From contig JBARAD010000275.1 of assembly GCA_049791675.1 (NCBI GenBank), forward strand, positions 1 to 64,000: a stretch of DNA of 64,000 nt. The letters run 5' to 3'. Shown here piece by piece: positions 53,031-59,469 of this stretch (the first letter of the stretch is position 1; every line of letters begins with the position of its first letter). The position numbers and the translations under genes are program-made. The notes beneath the pieces are model-generated. The model did not search any database. It was not told where the DNA came from and was given only the letters and a program-made list of their open reading frames with translations. This DNA comes from Chryseosolibacter sp049791675. GTDB taxonomy: Bacteria; Bacteroidota; Bacteroidia; Cytophagales; Cyclobacteriaceae.

Positions 53031-53915
53031 TCAGTACAATTCTTCTAATGACATTCTGAGATATCTTCTGATGGAAAAGAATGTGCTCAATACCGCTATC
53101 ATGATCCCGATGATGAGGAGAATTCCCAGTAAAATCATAAACTGCTCCTGGTCATGCAGGACCCTGAGGTCGGCCACTTTCCGCTGCGCATAATCTGAGA
53201 CCAGCCAGATGATGAAGGAGGCCACCACTCCGCTTAAGAAGCCGTATCCGGCGGCGCGAACCAGAAATGGCCGCTGAATGAACCACTTCCGCGCACCAAC
53301 GAGCTGCATGCTCCTGATCAGAAAGCGCTGTGAGAATAAGGCGATGCGAAGGGTGTTGTTGATCAACAGGGCCACTGTAACGAGCAGGAGGAGAATGAGG
53401 CCCGCCAGCACCAGGGCGACCTTGGTGACGTTGTCATTTACTGATTCAATTAATCCCTCGACATAAAACACCTGGTGCACGCCGTTCATTTTCTGTATCT
53501 CAGCCTTGATCACGTCCATTTGTTCGCGGGTGTGATACTTTCTGTCAATGCCGATCAGGTACGCATCGCGCAGGGGGTTTTCACCGAGAAAACTTGTAAA
53601 ATCCTCGCCTGTTTCGGCAATAAATGTTTTTGCAGCCTCTTCCTTGGAAACGAAGGTCAGCGCCCGGTCTTCATCCTTTGATACATAATCAAGCGCGAGC
53701 AGTTTGTTTTTGATCTCTAGTTTCTGGGTCTCCTTGATATTTGATTTCAGGTACACCTGCATGCGTATATTTTGACGCACCTGTTTTTCCAGTTGCTGGG
53801 AATAGATCAGGAGCAGACCAAACAAGCCAACGACGAACAGGGCGAGGGTGATGCTGATCACTACGCCGGCGGCGGGATATCCGCCCAGTGTCTTCTTATG
53901 GGTATGTCTTTCCAT
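53031..53915 (-). CDS. ftsX: Cell division permease FtsX
   Basis: The 294 residues have one N-terminal helix (VVISITLALFVVGLFGLLL). An extracytoplasmic domain follows (KLEIKNKLLALDYVSKDEDRALTFVSKEEA), then three C-terminal helices of the FtsX/ABC2 type. With FtsE it controls peptidoglycan hydrolysis at division. ftsE is not in the window. An in-frame ATG at 53960 is possible, but the -7 element at 53928-53935 favours the start at 53915. Confidence 0.93.
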   Translation of the reverse strand: MERHTHKKTLGGYPAAGVVISITLALFVVGLFGLLLIYSQQLEKQVRQNIRMQVYLKSNIKETQKLEIKNKLLALDYVSKDEDRALTFVSKEEAAKTFIAETGEDFTSFLGENPLRDAYLIGIDRKYHTREQMDVIKAEIQKMNGVHQVFYVEGLIESVNDNVTKVALVLAGLILLLLVTVALLINNTLRIALFSQRFLIRSMQLVGARKWFIQRPFLVRAAGYGFLSGVVASFIIWLVSDYAQRKVADLRVLHDQEQFMILLGILLIIGIMIAVLSTFFSIRRYLRMSLEELY

Positions 53916-53927
53916 TGGCTTAAAGGG

Positions 53928-53935
53928 CAAATTTA
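53928..53935 (-). promoter_or_regulatory. -7 element TAAATTTG before ftsX
   Basis: TAAATTTG on the minus strand fits TAnnTTTG. Transcription would begin near 53921, leaving a very short leader. It probably drives the ftsX-DUF3098-uppP-truB-ribF run, since a terminator lies just upstream. Confidence 0.4.
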
Positions 53936-53983
53936 TGAAAAAAAGGATACCCGCCGCCATCGTGCTTCAGGTATTGAATGGCC

Positions 53984-54016
53984 AAAAAAAAAGCCCCGCT
54001 GCAGTAGCGGGGCTTT
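53984..54016 (-). terminator. Rho-independent terminator after the anti-sigma gene
   Basis: AAAGCCCCGCT (53990-54000) pairs with AGCGGGGCTTT (54006-54016) around GCAGT. On the minus strand a U-run follows (53990-53984). It separates the sigma/anti-sigma unit from ftsX. Confidence 0.93.
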
Positions 54017-54032
54017 CGTACGATTCCCTTCG

Positions 54033-54845
54033 TTATTTTCCGGCGCTGCGGGATTCTTTCAGTGTTTTCAGCAGAGCAGGATCAGTAACAGCCTTAAGGG
54101 GCTGGATCCTGTCGTCTGTCTGGTCAAGCCTGTAGTACTCCTCTTTATAGAGCAGGAATTTTGTGCGTGTGTTATTTGTCGGCACCTCCACTATCTCATA
54201 GCTATTGGCTTCAAAAGGACCATACAACAGCACTTTTTCGTCCCTGAACTGGTAATGGAATCTGTACTGGGCATTGTTGCGATCGGTTTCCACCTGCAGA
54301 GCAGCATTGCCGGGTGTTTGTTCCTCCCTGTTTTTCTCTCCCGGTGCCTGCAAAGGATCCGGTCTTTTGGCCAGGGATGGTTTGCTGTGTTCTGTTCCGG
54401 CAGAAGTCTGATTTTTATCCTGTTCAACCCTGCTTTCTTCCGGAAGGGCTTCCTGTTCAGTCTCCCCTTCGGGCTCAGCAGGAGCAAGTTCTTCCTTAGC
54501 CGGTTGTTCAGCCGGGGCCGGGGCTTCCGCCATCTTTACTTCGTCGCGCGAGATATACCAATAGGAGGCTGCCGCGATGATCAATGTGACGAAAGTTCCA
54601 AGAATTATTTTAGTCGCCAACGCATTGCCGGGACCACTTGAAGGAACAGGCACCTGGTTCAGCATGGATTTCAATTCAGCGACGCGGGCATCCTTGATAC
54701 CGCTTATCAGCCGTTGCTGCAGCGCATATTCCTGCTGAAGGTCTGGATCCGACTGTAGCTTTTGTTCAAATGCTCTACGATCCGGGTCACTCATCCGGTG
54801 GGTGAGGTAATCGTCTAGAAGTTCAAGGTCGCGTTCTTCTGCCAT
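54033..54845 (-). CDS. Membrane anti-sigma-factor-like protein
   Basis: The 270 residues begin with a helical cytosolic part (LLDDYLTHRMSDPDRRAFEQKL), like non-zinc anti-sigma domains. One membrane helix follows near 76-97. Then comes a long Pro/Glu-rich linker (about 105-190) and a C-terminal periplasmic domain. It starts 4 bp after an ECF sigma gene, so it very likely holds that sigma factor at the membrane. The C-terminal domain is not recognised. Confidence 0.78.
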   Translation of the reverse strand: MAEERDLELLDDYLTHRMSDPDRRAFEQKLQSDPDLQQEYALQQRLISGIKDARVAELKSMLNQVPVPSSGPGNALATKIILGTFVTLIIAAASYWYISRDEVKMAEAPAPAEQPAKEELAPAEPEGETEQEALPEESRVEQDKNQTSAGTEHSKPSLAKRPDPLQAPGEKNREEQTPGNAALQVETDRNNAQYRFHYQFRDEKVLLYGPFEANSYEIVEVPTNNTRTKFLLYKEEYYRLDQTDDRIQPLKAVTDPALLKTLKESRSAGK

Positions 54846-54849
54846 GGTA

Positions 54850-55389
54850 TTAATCTAAAAAGTCCTGCGCCGAATATTGAGATTTAACTAAATCATCCAG
54901 CTTTTTCTTGCATTTGTATTTTTTCGTTTTGGCGGTATCGGTATTTGCAAAGCCGAGCTTTTCGGCAATGTCCTGCATGGACATCTCTTCGAAATAATAA
55001 TACATCAAAACTTTTCTACAGGTATCTCCCAACTGCTCCATGCAACGGGCGATGATCTTTTCTTTTTCAGCTGTCTCCATATCGATGGAAACAGGGGAAT
55101 CCTTTTCTTCACTCGACAGGCGCTTTTTCCTGTCTAATTCTTTCCGCCAAAGATTCTGGCAAATACTGTAGATGTATGTGCTGATCTTTGAAGTCAAGAC
55201 CAGGTTTCCCGACCTGGCTTTTTGCCAGAAAACAATGAGCGCATCCTGATAGATGTCCCTCGCTTCGTCTTCCGTTCCGCTATTGGTGATGACCAGCTTG
55301 GTCATCATCCTATAGTATTTCTTATAGAGCAGCTCCAGCGCTTTTTCGTCACCGCCCTGGATCCTTTCGAAGATCTCCTTCTCGTTCAT
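54850..55389 (-). CDS. ECF RNA polymerase sigma factor
   Basis: The 179 residues carry sigma region 2 (EARDIYQDALIVFWQKARSG and ISTYIYSICQNLWRKELDRKK) and region 4 (QDIAEKLGFANTDTAKTKKYKCKKKL). An in-frame ATG 24 bp upstream is also possible. It heads a two-gene unit with its likely anti-sigma factor. Three TTTGTAA-type motifs upstream suggest autoregulation. No TAnnTTTG element is seen in its leader. Confidence 0.9.
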   Translation of the reverse strand: MNEKEIFERIQGGDEKALELLYKKYYRMMTKLVITNSGTEDEARDIYQDALIVFWQKARSGNLVLTSKISTYIYSICQNLWRKELDRKKRLSSEEKDSPVSIDMETAEKEKIIARCMEQLGDTCRKVLMYYYFEEMSMQDIAEKLGFANTDTAKTKKYKCKKKLDDLVKSQYSAQDFLD

Positions 55390-55423
55390 GCTAGAGCTTG
55401 TCCTGTATACCATTGTCGGGGTG

Positions 55424-55534
55424 CTTTGTAACCTCTGTATTGATTCAATTATGGTTATTCATCGACGATAAACGCCGTTCGTCTGAATTTGCATGATTTT
55501 CCTTCAGGTAATGGTTTTGTAATAGGTTACAAAG
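55424..55534. promoter_or_regulatory. TTTGTAA/TTACAAA motif cluster in the 463-bp gap before the ECF sigma gene
   Basis: CTTTGTAACC (55424-55433) is the exact reverse complement of GGTTACAAAG (55525-55534). A third copy TTTGTAA (55516-55522) faces the latter as a hairpin with loop TAGG. CTTGTCCTG occurs at 55397-55405 and again at 55537-55545. These may be promoter or operator sites. I see no supported gene elsewhere in 55390-55803. Confidence 0.4.
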
Positions 55535-55803
55535 ACCTTGTCCTGCCTTCTTTTTCCTGGTTAGCGTATACCCCGTCCTCCGTCCGCCCCGCTGGTTTTC
55601 AGGACTCCATATTCCCAATCGGTGTTTCATCCTGCCCTGCAAGGGTCCGCATCGGGAAATAATTTAATCCTTAAATATGAACTCCCCAAAAAACCTTTCA
55701 GGGACTGGATTCCAGGATTTCATTCTTCCCGCCGGTTTCACCCTTTTCAGGGCCCGCCATTGGAAAAAATGGGGTTCGCTGGAAATCACCGACCTCCAAA
55801 AAT

Positions 55804-55831
55804 AAAAAAAGCCCCGGTATAAATCCGGGGC
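55804..55831 (-). terminator. Rho-independent terminator after the pyrophosphatase gene
   Basis: GCCCCGG (55811-55817) pairs with CCGGGGC (55825-55831) around a 7-nt loop. On the minus strand seven U follow. Confidence 0.93.
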
Positions 55832-55852
55832 CTGTTATTCTATTGTTGCTTT

Positions 55853-58039
55853 TTAAGGCAGGGGAAGGACCTTGCTGTCAGATACTTTTTCCGTCCTTGT
55901 CTTGTTCAAATCACCTTTTTCGGCGGCGTCATGGTGAGTTTCGGCGATGTGCGGAGCAATGATCAGCGCAACAATCGACGTTAACTTGATCAGGATATTC
56001 ATAGAAGGGCCTGAGGTATCCTTAAAAGGATCCCCGACTGTGTCGCCGGTTACGGATGCCTTGTGAGGCTCTGACTTTTTATAGTACATTTTCCCGTCGA
56101 TCTCTACGCCCTTTTCAAAGGATTTCTTGGCATTATCCCAGGCGCCGCCGGCATTGGATTGAAAAATACCCATCAGTACGCCGGATACGGTAATGCCTGC
56201 CAGTAGTCCACCAAGAACTTCAGGACCAAACGCAAAACCAACAATCGCAGGTGTCAGCAGCGCAATGGCTCCCGGAGCGATCATTTCCCTGAGGGATGCC
56301 TTAGTAGAGATGGCAACGCACTTTTCATACTCAGGCTTTGCTTTGTATTCCATGATCCCGGGAATTTCACGGAACTGGCGTCTCACTTCATTCACCATAT
56401 CCATGGCGGCGCGGCCGACAGCTGCGATGGCCAGAGATGAGAAGATAAATGGAATCATACCGCCGACGAACAAGCCCGCCAGTACGGGAGCCTTATAGAT
56501 ATCAATGGCGGTGATTCCCGATACACCCACGAAGGCGGCGAACAGCGCAAGGGAAGTAAGCGCAGCGGAAGCAATCGCAAAACCTTTCCCGGTAGCAGCC
56601 GTGGTATTGCCTACGGCATCCAGATTGTCCGTTCTGTGACGAACCTCTTCAGGAAGCTGGCTCATCTCGGCAATACCCCCTGCGTTATCGGCAATCGGTC
56701 CGAATGCGTCGATCGCCAATTGCATGGCCGTCGTTGCCATCATACCGGCTGCCGCAATCGCAACACCATACAAACCTGCAAAAGAATAGGATCCGATGAT
56801 GCCGCCCGCGAGAATAAGGATCGGAAGTACAGTAGACTCCATACCTACCGAGAGTCCGCCGATGATGTTTGTGGCGTGTCCTGTTCCGGATTGCCGGATG
56901 ATCGAAAGGACCGGACGCTTGCCCATCGCTGTATAGTACTCGGTGATCATACTCATCAGCGCGCCAACGATCAGACCAATGATGATGGCAATGAATACGT
57001 CGGTGGAAGTAAACGTCACACCCCTGTGCACCATCGTCTCTGGCAACAGGATCGTTACAGCAAAGTATGATGCGATGGCGGTGAGGACGATAGACGACCA
57101 GTTGCCGATGTTCAATGCGTTCTGCACGCTGTCAGTTTCTTTTTTAATGCTGACAAACCAGGTTCCCACAATCGAGAAGATCAGACCAAGTCCGGCAATC
57201 ATCATCGGGAGCAGAATAGGGGACAGACCGCCGAAGTTATCAGCAGAGGCATCTATTTCCTGACCCAATACCATGGTAGCAAGGATGGTGGCAACATAAG
57301 ATCCGAAAAGGTCCGCGCCCATACCGGCAACGTCCCCCACATTGTCTCCGACGTTATCTGCGATGGTCGCAGGGTTGCGAACATCATCTTCAGGGATACC
57401 AGCCTCAACCTTTCCAACAAGGTCGGCACCGACGTCCGCAGCTTTTGTATAAATACCACCACCGACGCGGGCAAACAACGCAATGGATTCAGCGCCCAAT
57501 GAGAACCCGGCCAATACTTCAATGGCACGCTTCATCTCCAGACCGTTCATGGCTGAACCTTCCGGTACGAAGATGTGAAACAGGACAATGAACAAACTTC
57601 CGAGTCCGAGCACCGCGATACCGGCTACCCCGATGCCCATGACAGATCCTCCGGTGAAGGAGACCTTCAACGCACTGGCAAGACTTGTCCTCGCCGCCTG
57701 AGTGGTCCTGACGTTTGCCTTGGTGGCAATTCTCATCCCGACAAAGCCCGCAAAGGCGGAAAGCACTGCGCCCAGGAGGAATGACAGCGCGATCAATGGA
57801 TGGGATTCTTCAACCTGGGTTCCTGACCAACCCAGCAGGATGGCGGCGATTACGGCAAAATAGCCTAAAATTTTCCACTCAGCCCGGAGGAAGGCCATGG
57901 CTCCCCTGGCAATATATCCAGCAAGTTCCTGCATTTTAGCTTCACCGGCATCTTGCTTCGTCACCCACGCCGATTTTATGGCCATGGCAATTAGTCCGAC
58001 CACCCCAAGTGCAGGAATGAGATATGCGATATTATTCAT
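55853..58039 (-). CDS. hppA: Membrane-bound ion-pumping pyrophosphatase, K+-dependent type
   Basis: The 728 residues form about 16 membrane helices and couple pyrophosphate hydrolysis to Na+ or H+ transport. The substrate motif DVGADLVGKVE and the following DDVRNPATIADNVGDNVGD are intact. GNTTAATGKG near residue 475 has alanine where K+-independent enzymes have lysine, so it should need K+. Most K+-dependent members pump Na+, but the ion is not settled by this. A promoter and hairpin precede it. Confidence 0.95.
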   Translation of the reverse strand: MNNIAYLIPALGVVGLIAMAIKSAWVTKQDAGEAKMQELAGYIARGAMAFLRAEWKILGYFAVIAAILLGWSGTQVEESHPLIALSFLLGAVLSAFAGFVGMRIATKANVRTTQAARTSLASALKVSFTGGSVMGIGVAGIAVLGLGSLFIVLFHIFVPEGSAMNGLEMKRAIEVLAGFSLGAESIALFARVGGGIYTKAADVGADLVGKVEAGIPEDDVRNPATIADNVGDNVGDVAGMGADLFGSYVATILATMVLGQEIDASADNFGGLSPILLPMMIAGLGLIFSIVGTWFVSIKKETDSVQNALNIGNWSSIVLTAIASYFAVTILLPETMVHRGVTFTSTDVFIAIIIGLIVGALMSMITEYYTAMGKRPVLSIIRQSGTGHATNIIGGLSVGMESTVLPILILAGGIIGSYSFAGLYGVAIAAAGMMATTAMQLAIDAFGPIADNAGGIAEMSQLPEEVRHRTDNLDAVGNTTAATGKGFAIASAALTSLALFAAFVGVSGITAIDIYKAPVLAGLFVGGMIPFIFSSLAIAAVGRAAMDMVNEVRRQFREIPGIMEYKAKPEYEKCVAISTKASLREMIAPGAIALLTPAIVGFAFGPEVLGGLLAGITVSGVLMGIFQSNAGGAWDNAKKSFEKGVEIDGKMYYKKSEPHKASVTGDTVGDPFKDTSGPSMNILIKLTSIVALIIAPHIAETHHDAAEKGDLNKTRTEKVSDSKVLPLP

Positions 58040-58072
58040 ATTTAGTGTTTAGTTAGGAATCCGGTTTATGGT

Positions 58073-58100
58073 AAAAAACCATCCGTTAACAGGCGGATGG
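58073..58100 (-). terminator. Hairpin with U-run between a promoter and hppA
   Basis: CCATCCG (58079-58085) pairs with CGGATGG (58094-58100), followed on the minus strand by six U (58078-58073). It could end the transcript of the upstream 127-residue gene. It also lies downstream of a good promoter for hppA and could act as an attenuator. Confidence 0.7.
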
Positions 58101-58115
58101 TTAAAAAATTTTGCG

Positions 58116-58146
58116 CAAAGATAGAATAAGTACCAAAACACCCAAA
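58116..58146 (-). promoter_or_regulatory. Promoter TTTG-N19-TATCTTTG before hppA
   Basis: On the minus strand TTTG (58146-58143) and TATCTTTG (58123-58116) are separated by 19 bp. This is a full match to the Bacteroidota -33/-7 consensus, the best in the window. Transcription would start near 58109 and meet the hairpin at 58100-58079 before the hppA ATG at 58039. Confidence 0.65.
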
Positions 58147-58190
58147 CAAGAAAATTTCAGTAATTTTTGATCTTTCAAGCAGGCGACACC

Positions 58191-58574
58191 TTATATCCCA
58201 AACATTTGCCGAAGCGCCAACCAGAGGTTTTTTTTCTTCTGGTCGTCCAGCATATTCAGATCGTCTGCCCTGATCACCATAAAACCTTGTGCCGTTGTTT
58301 CCTTGTAGAGTGGAATGTCCTCCCGGGTATCGCATCCGAAAACCAGAACGCGGGCCGGGGAGTATACTTGCAAGGACTTTAATTCTACCGAGGGTTGAAC
58401 GACGATCTGGATGGCATTCATGTCCACCTTTACCGAAGTTAAAATTTTCTGAAGGAGGGTTTGCTGATCAGCGCCGTAAGCATCCCATGTCTGTGGCAGA
58501 ACGACGATCACAGGCGATGGAAAAGAATAGAGTTCTTCCTGAAATAAATGGGAGAGGGGAGAAGTCGAGTGCAC
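58191..58574 (-). CDS. Cytosolic protein of unknown function
   Basis: The 127 residues have no signal or membrane helix. The order looks like alpha/beta: FPSPVIVVLPQTWDAYG, a helix QQTLLQKILTSVKV, IQIVVQPSV, ARVLVFGCDT and a C-terminal helix KKKNLWLALRQMFG. I do not recognise a family. Its start lies 8 bp from the thioesterase stop, so the two are probably one unit. Confidence 0.68.
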   Translation of the reverse strand: MHSTSPLSHLFQEELYSFPSPVIVVLPQTWDAYGADQQTLLQKILTSVKVDMNAIQIVVQPSVELKSLQVYSPARVLVFGCDTREDIPLYKETTAQGFMVIRADDLNMLDDQKKKNLWLALRQMFGI

Positions 58575-58582
58575 CGCTGTCC

Positions 58583-59104
58583 TTATTTAATATCAAAGAT
58601 CGATTTCAGTTCTTTGGCGTCCTGGGGTTTCATCCTGTTTGCGAGGATCAAGCGGAGTTGTCTCCTGCGGAGGGCTCCTTCAAAGAGGGCGATGTCTTCG
58701 GGAGTCTCGGGTTCGATCTCGGGTACTTCAACAGGTTTGCCCGCCCGGTCCACGGCTACAAAAGTGAAATATGCACTGTTGCTGTCGATCTTCTCTCCGG
58801 AAGGGATGTCCTCGGCTTCAACATAAATGCGCACTTCCATGGAAGTGTTGAAGGCACGTGTCACATTCGCCTTCAGCGTAACGACATTACCGAGTCTGAT
58901 CGGATGCTTGAATGAGATGTTATCGACCGATGCGGTGACCACCGTACTGTTGGAATGTTTCTGCGCTGAAATGGCCGAGACAATATCCATCCAATGCATG
59001 AGCCTTCCGCCCATCAGACTATTCAGGGTGTTCGTGTCATTGGGCAGCACGAGTTCTGTCATACTGACGAAGGACGCGCGCGGGAACTTCTTTTGTTTAA
59101 CCAT
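58583..59104 (-). CDS. Acyl-CoA thioesterase (hotdog fold)
   Basis: The 173 residues form a single hotdog domain of the acyl-CoA hydrolase (YciA/BACH-like) group. The signature is NTLNSLMGGRLMHWMDIVSAISA, followed by VDNISFKHPIRLGNVVTLKANV and VRIYVEAED. It would free CoA from acyl-CoA thioesters; chain-length preference is unknown. It leads the unit with the 127-residue unknown protein. Confidence 0.92.
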   Translation of the reverse strand: MVKQKKFPRASFVSMTELVLPNDTNTLNSLMGGRLMHWMDIVSAISAQKHSNSTVVTASVDNISFKHPIRLGNVVTLKANVTRAFNTSMEVRIYVEAEDIPSGEKIDSNSAYFTFVAVDRAGKPVEVPEIEPETPEDIALFEGALRRRQLRLILANRMKPQDAKELKSIFDIK

Positions 59105-59255
59105 CTGTAATATTTAGGAGACCTTCATCCAATGATTTTCAGGGTTTTGGCCCTATTGCCAACGTTTGCAAATATTTTCTGCTGCAGGCGGGACAAAAAT
59201 CAGAAAAAATACTTTGGAAACAACTCTATGATTTCATTAATTCGGTGCTTTATTC

Positions 59256-59360
59256 ATGGAAACAGGCAAAAACCAATCGATCCTTTCAAACTCAACCACC
59301 TTTGTGTGGGGTGCCTGTTTTGTTTCTGCTTCTGTGATGACCACCACCATTACGGGGTGA
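59256..59360 (+). CDS. Threonine-operon leader peptide candidate
   Basis: A 34-codon ORF begins METGKNQSIL and ends VMTTTITG before TGA at 59358-59360. Four of its last seven codons are threonine and one is isoleucine, as expected for a leader that senses threonyl- and isoleucyl-tRNA. A shorter version from the internal ATG at 59337 would give only MTTTITG. It lies 109 bp before thrA, and competing hairpins follow. No clear Shine-Dalgarno precedes it. Confidence 0.5.
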   Translation: METGKNQSILSNSTTFVWGACFVSASVMTTTITG

Positions 59361-59367
59361 CCCGTAT

Positions 59368-59419
59368 ACACATTTCAATTCCCAACAAGGTCAGATAATG
59401 CCATTTCCAGGAAATGTGT
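59368..59419 (+). promoter_or_regulatory. Competing hairpins of a putative thr attenuator
   Basis: ACACATTTC (59368-59376) can pair with GAAATGTGT (59411-59419). CATTTCC (59402-59408) can instead pair with GGAAATG (59410-59416). The two pairings share the same right arm, so they exclude each other. The first begins 8 nt after the leader stop. No U-run follows, so control may be translational or the model may be wrong. Confidence 0.4.
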
Positions 59420-59469
59420 GCCCTGATGCGAAGTATATGTTTTAAGTTGTAAGTCGTAAGTAAAAAAAC

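Noticed and set aside
55445..55642. 65-residue minus-strand ORF before the ECF sigma gene
   Set aside because: It is Arg/Lys/Asn rich, lacks a domain-like pattern and lies in a repeat-containing non-coding gap.
59132..59398. 88-residue ORF before thrA
   Set aside because: Its composition is odd, with several cysteines and a CFCFCDDHHHYG tract. The threonine-rich leader in another frame explains the region better.
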